Shown piece after piece: positions 9,645 through 18,652 of a stretch of DNA of 64,000 bases. The DNA is from Lachancea mirantina (Eukaryota > Ascomycota > Saccharomycetes > Saccharomycetales > Saccharomycetaceae): positions 186,001 to 250,000 of the forward strand of contig LT598465.1 in NCBI GenBank assembly GCA_900074745.1. The letters run 5' to 3'. The stretch's first letter is position 1. Each line of letters opens with the position of its first letter. A program made the translations under genes and the position numbers. Under the pieces are notes generated by a model, which did no database searches, was not told the origin of the DNA, and saw only the letters and a list, made by a program, of their open reading frames with translations.

Positions 9645-10373
9645 CTATACCAACTCTGTCTTCCCAACAGTATCGTAATACTTGGCAATCTCTGCATCCT
9701 TTTCGGAGCTGTTGCACACGAATTTTGTCACGACAGAGACCTCGTTTTCGAATTTTATTGCGTCCTGGACGTCGAAGGGACAATTCATGATCACAACAGA
9801 ATCACCTTGACAGCAATTCGACTTCAAAAACGTCCCTATAAGCATGACAAGCATCCCTTTCGGTAAACAACGAATATATCGCGTTTCTCCTTCCTTCGTC
9901 GACAATTCCTCCAGTAAAGCGACGTATCTCCCGTCGGGCTCTTTTCTGAAAAAATCTACAATTTCGGTTGCGTCAAACACTTGGGTCACAGCGGCCGGTC
10001 TAGCAACACCTTGCGAGACTCCAGGTGCTATTAGCGTCAAATCTAGGTCACCTTGTTTGAAAATTGACACTCTTCTACGTAATCCTTGCACCACGTTCTC
10101 GAACTCTTCTTCTGAGTACCAATTCTTGGGCTGATTCTTGTCCAGCGATTTCACCGCTTGCACGAATATCACGGTTCCCACAATACCCAAAATCGCGATT
10201 TTCATGAACCCTGGAGCATCGTCACGATTTCCGGTGCTACCATAATGTGCCAATCGTCTCTGTGTTAGATTTCGATGATTCAACGTCGCAGAAACCCGGG
10301 GAAAACGCGGGAAACGAAGTAAAAACCGTTCCATTGCATGTTTGCTGCTTCCTGGCAACTTGAATTGAAGCAT
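9645..10373 (-). CDS. AIM36: AIM36, mitochondrial inner-membrane protein
   Basis: 242 residues (S. cerevisiae about 255). The N terminus is rich in Arg and lacks acidic residues through about residue 48 (ERFLLRFPRFPRVSA), as in a mitochondrial presequence. One transmembrane segment follows at about 56-75 (FMKIAILGIVGTVIFVQAV). The remaining soluble domain is the conserved AIM36/FMP39 region, with WYSEEEFENVVQGLRRRVSIF and PFDVQDAIKFEN. Its molecular function is unknown; the S. cerevisiae null alters mitochondrial inheritance. The gene is divergent from MRPS8, matching S. cerevisiae YMR157W/YMR158W adjacency. Confidence 0.92.
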   Translation of the reverse strand: MLQFKLPGSSKHAMERFLLRFPRFPRVSATLNHRNLTQRRLAHYGSTGNRDDAPGFMKIAILGIVGTVIFVQAVKSLDKNQPKNWYSEEEFENVVQGLRRRVSIFKQGDLDLTLIAPGVSQGVARPAAVTQVFDATEIVDFFRKEPDGRYVALLEELSTKEGETRYIRCLPKGMLVMLIGTFLKSNCCQGDSVVIMNCPFDVQDAIKFENEVSVVTKFVCNSSEKDAEIAKYYDTVGKTELV

Positions 10374-10544
10374 GAAGAAGCAGGATTGTCAGCCAATCGC
10401 TGCTGTTTAGAGGTTCGTGGGATGAAAGGTTACCAGCCAATATCCAATTTTCAGTCTGAAAAAAAAATCTATGTTACTGAAAAAGCTTGAAATGGTTTAA
10501 ATCAACAACTAACAATAATAACTGTACCTAATATCCCAGTGATC

Positions 10545-11012
10545 ATGTCACTAGTACATTTGGCTAACACGTGCGCGCACATCCAAAATTGTTCCAGAGC
10601 CAAAATCTCTCTGACGGCAATACCCTTTACCAGATTGCATTTAAGTTTTGCTTACAGCCTGTACAAACATGGGTTTTTGACCACATTGCAGAAGGGGTCG
10701 ACGAAAGGTCCGGATACAACTCCTGTCACTGTGACGCCAGATAACGTATCAACCAGGAGGCTTTGGATTGGACTGAAATACCGTGAGAATCGTCCTGTAA
10801 TATCTTCGTGCAGACTGATTTCCAAACCTAACTTGCGGATCACACTTCCTTTCGAAGATCTCAGGAAGTTGTGTACCGGTGTCACTGTGAGATTAATCAA
10901 GCCATTGCAACCAGGCGAACTGATCTTGGTGCGGTGTGGGAAAGATTTGCTGGACATCAATGAAGCTGTGGCCAAAAAATTAGGCGGCGAAGTATTATGC
11001 AGAATAAGATGA
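10545..11012 (+). CDS. MRPS8: MRPS8, mitochondrial small-subunit ribosomal protein uS8m
   Basis: 155 residues from the ATG at 10545, the same length as S. cerevisiae Mrps8 and the same opening (MSLVHLA). The open frame extends two codons upstream to a GTG at 10539, which is not a credible yeast start. The C-terminal half has the bacterial S8 signature region: [19 protein letters not shown] and [16 protein letters not shown]. It belongs to the mitoribosome small subunit. It is divergent from AIM36 across 171 bp and converges on BUG1 (76 bp). Confidence 0.95.
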   Translation: MSLVHLANTCAHIQNCSRAKISLTAIPFTRLHLSFAYSLYKHGFLTTLQKGSTKGPDTTPVTVTPDNVSTRRLWIGLKYRENRPVISSCRLISKPNLRITLPFEDLRKLCTGVTVRLIKPLQPGELILVRCGKDLLDINEAVAKKLGGEVLCRIR

Positions 11013-11088
11013 GCGCCTGAGTGCTGTGCAAAGTGAGATGATTGAGCGATGTTAAATACGTGTACATATTAAGAACCAATGAGACAAC

Positions 11089-12033
11089 TCACAGGTCCAC
11101 AATGGGCCCAGATCCAATACTTCTCCAGCTTGTCATGTCGACGTTCCAATTTTTCCACTTGTCGATCAGAGCACGATCCACATGCGTTGCAACTGGTGTC
11201 ATGGTGGGCCACGCGTGTTCTCCTGACGCGTGCGACGTAAATTTCGTGAAAAGTGGCGGCGAGTTAAGGCTGGATTCGTTGCCTGACGAATTCTCAACCA
11301 GCAACATGGCAGGCTTACGTTTTTCGGCTTCCAATTCACGTTTCGTAGCTTCCAATTCTTGCTTACAGGACTCCAGGGCGGACTGCAAATCTTGTACTTT
11401 TTCTTCAAGTTCTTCGATTGTTGTTTCGTGATCCATATTAGTGAATTTCTGCTTTTTCAGCTGTTGAGTCAGATTTTCGACTTGCTCTTGGAGGGCCTTT
11501 TTGGCGTCTATTTCTTTTTCCTCTGCAAGCTTCGTCAGAAAATCGGGCTCCTGTGCGTCTGACGTCGAAAACAGATCTTCAACGTTTGCTTGATGCCCTA
11601 CCGGTTTCCCGTCAAGGGGGTTTTCTTTTGATATCTCGGTCTTACCGTTTTCAGAGTCTGGAATGGCAGCATCTGCATCTCCTTCTCCTGCTTCTTCTCC
11701 TGCTTCTTCTCTTGCTTCTTCTCCTGCTTCTTCTCCTGCTTCTTCTACTTCTTCTTCTGCCAGTTCCGCTACATCCTGCTTCTCTTCGTCTTCACGAGCG
11801 TCCTCCACTCCCGCATTCTCGACATTTTGTGGTGTCACTTCCTTATCTTGGTCTTTTACTTCCACAACAGCATCTTTCACAGTATCCTCGTCCTTTTCCT
11901 TCGTTGCACTCTCGTCATCCTCTGCTTGCGTCTTTTTCTTTTTACCCTTCTTTTTCTTCTTGTTTCGAAGCTCTTCTACCCGCTTTCTAGCTTCTTCAAG
12001 TTGTTTGGCCCTTTGATCGTCCTCCAACGACAT
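11089..12033 (-). CDS. BUG1: BUG1, cis-Golgi tethering protein
   Basis: 314 residues (S. cerevisiae about 341). The protein starts with a charged helix (QLEEARKRVEELRNKKKKKGKKKKT), then a long Glu-rich low-complexity section (about 35-150) that includes an EEAG tetrapeptide repeat, a coiled coil (about 170-240; EEKVQDLQSALESCKQELEATKREL), and a C-terminal tail that includes the WPTMTPVATHVDRALIDKW segment. Bug1 binds Grh1, the GRASP65 homologue, on early Golgi membranes and supports vesicle tethering. Assignment rests on this architecture and on the position next to GET3, as in S. cerevisiae (YDL099W-YDL100C). Confidence 0.88.
   Translation of the reverse strand: MSLEDDQRAKQLEEARKRVEELRNKKKKKGKKKKTQAEDDESATKEKDEDTVKDAVVEVKDQDKEVTPQNVENAGVEDAREDEEKQDVAELAEEEVEEAGEEAGEEAREEAGEEAGEGDADAAIPDSENGKTEISKENPLDGKPVGHQANVEDLFSTSDAQEPDFLTKLAEEKEIDAKKALQEQVENLTQQLKKQKFTNMDHETTIEELEEKVQDLQSALESCKQELEATKRELEAEKRKPAMLLVENSSGNESSLNSPPLFTKFTSHASGEHAWPTMTPVATHVDRALIDKWKNWNVDMTSWRSIGSGPIVDL
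11691..11750 (-). repeat. 12-bp tandem repeat inside BUG1 (EEAG units)
   Basis: On the plus strand the 12-mer CTTCTTCTCCTG recurs from 11691 to 11738 (four units, one with a single change) and decays into 11739-11750. On the coding strand each unit encodes Glu-Glu-Ala-Gly/Arg. The unit keeps frame, so copy number can change without breaking the gene. It also produces a long but meaningless leucine-rich frame on the other strand. Confidence 0.9.
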
Positions 12034-12261
12034 TCTGTACTGCCTATTCGACTCTTGCAGTGATCAATCTTCGACTGTTCAAGAACTCAGGGTTCCTTCC
12101 AAAAATGGTTAATGTAGACTTTGTTGATAGCATTGTGCACGAAGGTTTTCAAGTTTGATGAACTTTGACGAAGTTCATCCATTTTGCCACCTACGTAGAG
12201 CGGTCAGTAAACCTTGCAAGATCAAGGTATTTGCACAGAATCTAGGTATTAGAAGACAAGC

Positions 12262-13323
12262 ATGAGTGATTTAGATTTGTCTGTAGAGCCTAATTTGCAC
12301 TCTCTAATCACTTCGTCGACTCACAAATGGGTGTTTGTGGGCGGTAAAGGTGGTGTTGGAAAGACGACGTCTTCTTGCAGTATAGCGATCCAAATGGCGC
12401 TTGCACAACCTCAAAAGCAGTTTTTATTGATTTCCACGGATCCAGCTCATAATTTGAGTGATGCGTTTGGTGAAAAATTTGGTAAAGACGCGAGGAAAGT
12501 GACTGGTATGGACAACTTGTCGTGCATGGAAATTGACCCCTCTGCCGCATTAAAAGACATGAATGACATGGCAGTAGCGCAAAATGGGAATGGAGGTGAC
12601 GGGTTGGGTGACTTGCTGCAAGGAGGGGCTCTTGCGGATCTGACTGGGTCAATTCCCGGTATTGATGAGGCCTTGTCGTTTATGGAAGTTATGAAACATA
12701 TCAAGAGACAAGAAGAAGGAGAGGGCGAGAAATACGACACCGTGATTTTTGACACTGCTCCTACGGGCCACACGCTGCGTTTCTTGCAATTGCCGCAGAC
12801 TTTGTCGCAATTGTTGGACAAATTCGGTGAAATTGCGGGTCGTTTCGGACCCATGCTGAACTCTTTGACCGGTGGGAACCAGAACGTCGACATAATGGGT
12901 AAGATGAACGAATTGAAGGCCAACGTCGAGAAGATCAAGCAACAGTTCACAAATCCTGACATGACGACGTTTGTGTGTGTCTGTATCAGTGAGTTTTTGT
13001 CGCTATACGAGACGGAGCGGTTGATCCAGGAATTGATTTCCTACGACATGGACGTGAACTCCATTGTGGTCAATCAGTTGCTGTTTGCCGACAGCGACGC
13101 AGAACACAACTGTAGAAGATGCCACTCGAGGTGGAAGATGCAAAAAAAATACTTAGACCAAATCGACGAACTTTACGAAGACTTCCATGTCGTCAAGATG
13201 CCACTTTGTGCCGGTGAAATTAGAGGCCTGAACAATTTGAAGAAATTTTCCAAATTTTTGGACAAGGAATACGATCCTGAAGCCGACAATAAAGTGATTT
13301 ACGAGCTAGAAGAACAGAAATAA
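12262..13323 (+). CDS. GET3: GET3, guided-entry ATPase for tail-anchored proteins
   Basis: 353 residues, one fewer than in S. cerevisiae. The deviant Walker A is [13 protein letters not shown] (about 28-40). Switch motifs include [17 protein letters not shown] and [15 protein letters not shown]; the conserved Leu of TLRFL is encoded by CTG, showing the standard code. The zinc-binding pair that joins the dimer is CRRC (about residues 283 and 286). The methionine-rich helical region binds hydrophobic segments. Get3 carries tail-anchored proteins from Sgt2/Get4-Get5 to the Get1/Get2 receptor at the ER. It is divergent from BUG1 across 228 bp. Confidence 0.98.
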   Translation: MSDLDLSVEPNLHSLITSSTHKWVFVGGKGGVGKTTSSCSIAIQMALAQPQKQFLLISTDPAHNLSDAFGEKFGKDARKVTGMDNLSCMEIDPSAALKDMNDMAVAQNGNGGDGLGDLLQGGALADLTGSIPGIDEALSFMEVMKHIKRQEEGEGEKYDTVIFDTAPTGHTLRFLQLPQTLSQLLDKFGEIAGRFGPMLNSLTGGNQNVDIMGKMNELKANVEKIKQQFTNPDMTTFVCVCISEFLSLYETERLIQELISYDMDVNSIVVNQLLFADSDAEHNCRRCHSRWKMQKKYLDQIDELYEDFHVVKMPLCAGEIRGLNNLKKFSKFLDKEYDPEADNKVIYELEEQK

Positions 13324-13435
13324 GTTTTTTATAAAGGCGCTTCTTAGATTTACTTGCTTTGTGGATGGGAAAGGTGGAGAGGAAGCGTGGGTGATGGTAG
13401 TCAAATGGGATGGGCCAAACATCTAAATTATCTGC

Positions 13436-13450
13436 AAAAAATATCAAAAA
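13436..13450 (-). terminator. Pol III terminator of tRNA-Met
   Basis: On the minus strand two T-runs (T5, complement of 13446-13450, and T6, complement of 13436-13441) lie directly downstream of the tRNA 3' end, as required for RNA polymerase III release. Confidence 0.8.
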
Positions 13451-13452
13451 TG

Positions 13453-13525
13453 TGCTCCAGGGGAGGTTCGAACTCTCGACCTTCAGATTATGAGACTGAC
13501 GCTCTTCCGACTGAGCTACTGAAGC
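13453..13525 (-). tRNA. tRNA-Met (CAU), elongator
   Basis: A 73-nt gene without CCA, read on the minus strand. The acceptor stem GCTTCAG/CTGGAGC pairs with one G-U, the D arm holds an A box (TAGCTCAGTCGG), the anticodon loop is CTCATAA with anticodon CAT, and the T arm holds a B box GTTCGAACC. The loop and stem are those of yeast elongator Met tRNA. Initiator tRNA begins AGCG and differs. There is no intron. It lies in the spacer between GET3 and ATG16 and is followed by T-runs. Confidence 0.97.
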
Positions 13526-13786
13526 ATTTTTACGTTGAGCAACCGTGGTAAGTATGTCTTTAGCATTGATAAACCCTCTGGGACATCACCCCCATGTTCC
13601 CGCTCTTCACCTCAGATGTAACAGGCTTTAAACACAAGGTTCTGTGAGTTTCGATTACAAATCATGCTCTCTAAGGAACTGTCCCTGACGGCTTAGAGGC
13701 CAAAAGATAACTGAGGCGTAAGCGAAACACTTAGCTTAAGCCCCCATTAAGCTCGTCTCTCGGACCTTCTCGAACAAACAACTCAA

Positions 13787-14173
13787 TTAGCTTAGGCCTT
13801 CATTCAGATTGTCCGCTTCCTGTTGCGCCTTTTCGAGCCACCTTGTAACAAGAGCGTCGTATTCAGAGGTCACTTTTTCCAACTGTTCTCGCAAGACGTT
13901 GTTTTCGATATCTAGCGAAATTATCTCATCTCTAAGTCGTTCGGAGTCCCTATTTTTGATTAGCAAAATCTCACGGGCTTTGACAACCTCATCTGTCTTG
14001 GACTTCAGTTCTCTTTTAAGCCTTTTTATCGTCTCATTCAAAGGCGATGCGGTTTCTAAACTGCTGTTAATCTCTACCACGGGCGACTGGAAAAGCGCAG
14101 AAAAATTCTGTTCTACTCTGTCTCGTTCGACAAGCTGTTTAATCAGTTCTTTATTAGCCACTTCAACGTCCAT
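13787..14173 (-). CDS. ATG16: ATG16, autophagy Atg5-binding coiled-coil protein
   Basis: 128 residues, shorter than S. cerevisiae Atg16 (about 150). The N-terminal helix (NKELIKQLVERDRVEQNFSALFQ) matches the Atg5-binding segment. A coiled coil spans about 45-115 and ends with ENNVLREQLEKVTSEYDALVTRWLEKAQQEADNLNE, whose RWLEK pattern is diagnostic of Atg16. The protein forms the dimeric Atg12-Atg5-Atg16 ligase for Atg8 lipidation on autophagosome membranes. Its place between MRPS8 and YMR160W homologues agrees with S. cerevisiae YMR159C. Confidence 0.93.
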   Translation of the reverse strand: MDVEVANKELIKQLVERDRVEQNFSALFQSPVVEINSSLETASPLNETIKRLKRELKSKTDEVVKAREILLIKNRDSERLRDEIISLDIENNVLREQLEKVTSEYDALVTRWLEKAQQEADNLNEGLS

Positions 14174-14442
14174 TGGACCCCGGTTTGGTTGTTATCGTCT
14201 CTGTTTGATGTTGATGATGCTGTTGGTGATGATAGTTCATTAATCTATTAATTTCAAGAGTTAAAGGAAAAGGGCCTACGCCTTCTAGAGAGAGAAAATA
14301 GGTAGCAGAGAACCAAAGGATACATGTTTGGCATATCGATTACCATTTTTAACTGAGAGTCTCAATCGCAAGGTTAAAATACATATCTTTGGCTCTCAAG
14401 TTAGTGGTTTTTAGCCTCTTTGTGAAGTTCCAATATACCCAA

Positions 14443-16656
14443 ATGAGCGAGAATGGTGATCCATCTCAAAAAGCAACCGAACCCGAACCAGAAGTAGGAT
14501 GGCGTCCGTGGTGGTTTACTGCCATACATCAAAAGATTTCAGCCGGAGTAGGAGACGCGGAACGTCAACAGACAGAGAATAACTGTCCAGGTGCTGCTGA
14601 TTCACAAGCGTCGTGGTGTACAGGTCTGGCTAGTAAGTTGCCGTCATTCCCGTTCAGAAACCAGGTCGAAATTGTAGACCCGGAGAATCTTGAAGAATAC
14701 TCTAAGCTTTCAAACAAACAAATTCAACTTTTAGAGCTGGAAGCGCAGCAAGCCATTTTGAAAAAGACAAGTACTTGGTGCTGGTTTGAAGCTGTAGACG
14801 AGATGATATCCACCGAGCCTGAGGCCTGGGGTGAATTAAGCGTTGCAACCACGGGGTCGGCAGTGTGTCCTTTGCCGCTGAAAAAATATCCGATTTCTGA
14901 GGGCTCCGCCACTCAAGTTTACGTGCGCAACTCGCTCATGGTACCGAATGAAAGGCCGGACCAAATATTTCGAGAAAGACCTTCCAAGACGAAGCTTATG
15001 CAAGCTATAAAGCAATATTACCAATTTCCTACCGACCGTCATCTGTATATGAGAAGGACAACGTCTGCAGGGTCTTTGGAAGGTAAGAGAATTCTTGTCT
15101 TAAGCTTTGTCGGTGGAATGCCGGACAGATACGAAAAACTGGTTTTACGTAAGAGTTGCTCTGCACGTCATCTTTCGATGCATATCTCATCGTCATTGAA
15201 AAACCGTCACGTCGCTTCCATTAAAGCTCTATCTTTCGAATGTCCTTTGGACCAAAAAAGCCTCGACGACTGCTTTCAAGAAGCTACGCAACTCATACAA
15301 AATTGGAAGTATTTGTTTCGCGACTGCGATGCAATTTTTTTGAGTGGTATATATCACAGTGTTCCTCTAGTTTTGTTGGTTTTGCAACATCTACTCAAAG
15401 AACACACACTGTACGGGATTCTCCCAGATGTACCGGTGGGATTACTTGCCATCGAATCTTGTTTAGGTGGCTACGACTTTTGGGACCATAGCTCTGATGT
15501 GAATCCCGAAGACACGTCTTCCAGTTCGTATGCTTCTAAAGAAAAGGCTCTTTTTCAAAATAGCACCAAGGTTCAGCAGGAATTTTTATCCAAATTTGCC
15601 AATTACAAAAATCATGATTCTGATGAATCTTTGAAAGTCCAGCAGGCTCTGGATTGGATTTTGCATTATCATCGATCTACGAGATTAACTCTTATTGGCC
15701 GACTTTATGACAATTTCATGACAATATCCCAAAAACTGGCGGTCGAATATCAACACCCTAATATAGTGCGGCATGCCTGGTGCGACGGAGCCCCGCTGGG
15801 AGTGATGCCAGAAACGGGAGCCGGGGATTCTCTTTCGAGAGTTAGTGCCAGAACGCCACATTTCGATTGTCCCATCAACGTACCAGAAGAACGATTGTTC
15901 GAGATTTCTTTAATGAGCGACATCCTTCTGGCGATCAATCTGGGGAAAGAAGCGTTTGTTCCCGTGATGCGGTTGATCAGTCCGTTCTATATTTCCAGAT
16001 CATTTAATGAACACAGTATGACGCCTGTGTTAAGAAAACAGAAACTTGCAGAAACGCGAACGTGGTTTCAAGACATGGATACGAAATGGAAAGATGTGCA
16101 GCTATTACCTGACTCGATTGTACCCGAAAAAGCGGAATCTTTGCAGCAGTTGCTGGAGTTCATTTGCTACAGCTCCAATAAGAACCCAGAGATGGTCAAA
16201 GTCAGAAATGATCTTTTCGATGATGCAGCAGTGTATGATCTTTTCCTTGATAACACTGTAAAGACTGTTACGCCGCTTGAACCAAACCATATGCATCTGT
16301 CATCTGCTACCACAATCTGTCCCAGCATTTACAGTAAACGAAATCAGTACGACCTGGTATGGAGGTTACACAGCTGTTTTGAGAGCTTTATTCAGTTGAA
16401 AACGCTTCCTGTGCAACCGACGCCGCATTTAACCTTCCACTTCTCTCGAGAACTCAACACACCTCTCTTTCCAGCCCCCAAACCTGTGACGTTTCCACAA
16501 GACTCACTAGAAGCCAGACGGCGTCTTTCCGACCTCTGGACTCTTTCCAAGAACTGGAATCCTCCTACAAACGGTTTGAAGCACTTAAAGCGTGTCTTGG
16601 GCTTCTTATCACTATATTCATCTCCTGCTGATCTTATAGCCGATCTAGGTCACTAA
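14443..16656 (+). CDS. YMR160W homologue, large protein of unknown function
   Basis: 737 residues from the first ATG (14443); the frame is open further upstream only through non-ATG codons. Visible features are an acidic, Trp-containing N terminus (VGWRPWWFTAIHQKI), a central block with a hydrophobic strand-helix pattern (RDCDAIFLSGIYHSVPLVLLVLQHLLKEH), and a conserved-looking HPNIVRHAWCDGAPLG segment. The central pattern recalls an alpha/beta hydrolase core, but I cannot identify a catalytic triad, so no activity is claimed. Assignment is by position (between ATG16 and HLJ1 homologues, as YMR159C-YMR160W-YMR161W) and size (S. cerevisiae about 816, reported at the vacuole). Confidence 0.8.
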   Translation: MSENGDPSQKATEPEPEVGWRPWWFTAIHQKISAGVGDAERQQTENNCPGAADSQASWCTGLASKLPSFPFRNQVEIVDPENLEEYSKLSNKQIQLLELEAQQAILKKTSTWCWFEAVDEMISTEPEAWGELSVATTGSAVCPLPLKKYPISEGSATQVYVRNSLMVPNERPDQIFRERPSKTKLMQAIKQYYQFPTDRHLYMRRTTSAGSLEGKRILVLSFVGGMPDRYEKLVLRKSCSARHLSMHISSSLKNRHVASIKALSFECPLDQKSLDDCFQEATQLIQNWKYLFRDCDAIFLSGIYHSVPLVLLVLQHLLKEHTLYGILPDVPVGLLAIESCLGGYDFWDHSSDVNPEDTSSSSYASKEKALFQNSTKVQQEFLSKFANYKNHDSDESLKVQQALDWILHYHRSTRLTLIGRLYDNFMTISQKLAVEYQHPNIVRHAWCDGAPLGVMPETGAGDSLSRVSARTPHFDCPINVPEERLFEISLMSDILLAINLGKEAFVPVMRLISPFYISRSFNEHSMTPVLRKQKLAETRTWFQDMDTKWKDVQLLPDSIVPEKAESLQQLLEFICYSSNKNPEMVKVRNDLFDDAAVYDLFLDNTVKTVTPLEPNHMHLSSATTICPSIYSKRNQYDLVWRLHSCFESFIQLKTLPVQPTPHLTFHFSRELNTPLFPAPKPVTFPQDSLEARRRLSDLWTLSKNWNPPTNGLKHLKRVLGFLSLYSSPADLIADLGH

Positions 16657-17009
16657 ATTCGCAGCCTCAAGAAGCCAATGTCAAAATTGACAGATATCAA
16701 GAAAAGTGCTGACCATATCAACACCTTCATGGTTTTATAATCCTTTGAAACCGCTGAAAATGCCCAAAAAACGAAATATATAAGTTCACGTATGACCTCT
16801 AATCCAGTTTGAAATAATCACTCTTTCAACGACTAATATGTTTTGAATAGAAGTTACTCTTTAGGTGGGTATTTTCAAGTTAATCGATGCTGTAAAAAAC
16901 AGAACAAGGTATTACATGGAGATCAGATATCCATTAATTCTGGCGAGATAACTCTTTAAAGGACTTTGATCCCGCAATTGCGAAGTTTATGGAAAGTAAA
17001 ATAGCCAAA
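16657..17009. other. Spacer and DUN1 promoter region
   Basis: 353 bp between the YMR160W-like stop and the first DUN1 exon, with both genes on the plus strand. It has AT-rich stretches (near 16775-16782) but no clear regulatory consensus. I see no RNA gene. Confidence 0.5.
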
Positions 17010-18586
17010 ATGTCATTGAAAAGGGTATGTATACGGTGCTAATTACTATAAATATTGGCAGGAGTAGTGTCAACTTATGGTACCAGATCATATACTAACA
17101 AAGTAGCCAGAGAGAACATTCTAGCGTGTCCGAAACGCCTCTTAAGCGTTTTCAGCTTGACAACAACGCTGCCAGTGATGAATCGAAGCTCCCGCATGCG
17201 GTTTTAGTGAGCTTAATTCCGGGAAAAGAGGGCCAATATGAAATTCCATTACAGCCTACAACAACCATTGGACGAAGCCGATCTTGCGATATTGTGCTTT
17301 TGGAGCCCGATATATCGACGTTACACTGTCAATTGAAGACTCTGGAAGTTGATATTGACGGAGTGTGCTACAACCTGCTTAATATCCTGGACAAAAGCCG
17401 AAATGGCACGTTTGTCAACGGGAACCGTTTGATAAGAAAAGACTGCGTTTTGAGAAATGGTGATAGAATTATATTTGGCAGAAGTTGTTCTTTCTTGTTC
17501 AAGTATGCGACAGAGCAGAGTAGCCAGGGCGAAGTTTCGAGTTCTGATTCGAACTTTAAAGTACCGTCTAAAAACTCACAAGGCTCCGTGACTACTTCTT
17601 TTGATTATCATACCAACAGCCGCATTTCATTTTTTGACAAATACGTTGAAGGCCGGCAGCTTGGCACTGGTCATTACGCGGTTGTCAAAGAAGCTATTAA
17701 CAAGGACACCGGCGATGTTTTAGCCGTCAAGATTTTCCATCCACAGCAAAACGATGATCAAAAAAAAACTAAGCAATTCAGAGAAGAAACTAAAATTCTT
17801 ATGAGTATTCACCACAAGCATATTGTCCGTTTAATAGAACGGTTTGTCGAACCAGTGACGAAAGCCCAGATTCGTACTTACCTGGTTCTCGAGAAAGTGA
17901 ATGATGGAGAATTGTTCGATAGGATTGTCCGTAAGACAAAACTGCGACAGGATGAGACGCGAGCCATATTCAAGCAGTTATTGAGTGGTTTAAATTACTT
18001 GCATCAGAAAAATATCATTCACCGCGACATAAAACCTGAAAACATTTTACTGAGCATACGGCGACGTCAAACCGCAACAGAACTTCAGATGGGTCCATGG
18101 GATGAAGGTGAAATAGATGTGACCGTCAAAATCGCAGATTTTGGTTTGGCAAAGTTCATCGGAGAGATGCAGTTTACCAACACATTGTGTGGAACGCCAT
18201 CGTACGTTGCGCCCGAAGTATTGAAAAAATCTGGTTATACTTCTAAAGTTGATTTGTGGAGCGCAGGCGTATTGCTCTACGTATGCCTTTGCGGTTTCCC
18301 ACCTTTTAGCGAACAACTCGCTCCACCCTCTATGAAGGATCAAATTCTTCAAGGTTGTGTTTCGTTTTATTCACCTTATTGGGACGATATCGATGACTCT
18401 GTCTTGCACCTAATTACCAATTTACTTGTTGTCGATCCAGAGCTAAGATTTGATGTCAGTCAAACCATTGATCATCTTTGGTTTTCTAAACCAACAGATG
18501 CTGCTCCACAAGAACAAGATGTCGCACGCCGCCCAATGGGCGACGCTCGTGCTTTGCGAACTTACTCCGAAATATATAATGCTTAA
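17010..18586 (+). CDS. DUN1: DUN1, DNA-damage checkpoint kinase (two exons)
   Basis: Joined exons 17010-17024 and 17111-18586 give 496 residues (S. cerevisiae about 513). The large frame alone starts at a GTG with a stop upstream and no ATG. Splicing a GTATGT...TACTAAC...CAG intron adds an ATG exon and yields MSLKR-REHSS, matching the S. cerevisiae N terminus MSLSTKREHSG. An FHA domain lies at about 50-125 (TIGRSRSCDIVL, DKSRNGTFVNGNRL). The kinase domain starts at about 178 (GTGHYAVVKEA) with catalytic HRDIKPENIL, DFGLAKF and activation loop TLCGTPSYVAPEVL. Dun1 acts below Rad53 to raise dNTP pools by releasing Sml1 and Crt1 control. Confidence 0.94.
17025..17110 (+). other. Intron in DUN1 (86 nt)
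   Basis: The donor is GTATGT (17025-17030), a consensus branch box TACTAAC lies at 17093-17099, and the acceptor is CAG (17108-17110), 12 nt past the branch adenosine. The nearer TAG at 17104-17106 would shift the frame and is only 8 nt away. Length is not a multiple of three and stops occur inside, so retention prevents Dun1 production. S. cerevisiae DUN1 is intronless. Confidence 0.9.
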
Positions 18587-18652
18587 AACGTCAATGCAGT
18601 ATTATCATGTCATTAGATCTATATAAAAAGTCCTTGTGCACTTGCTCGCTCT

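Noticed and set aside
11553-11990. 145-codon leucine-rich open frame opposite BUG1
   Set aside because: It is a shadow of the CTT/CTC repeat that encodes Glu-rich BUG1 on the other strand.
13526-13786. Possible LTR or transposon remnant beside tRNA-Met, and likewise around tRNA-Val (33100-33365)
   Set aside because: No TG...CA terminal repeats, primer-site or coding remnants were seen.
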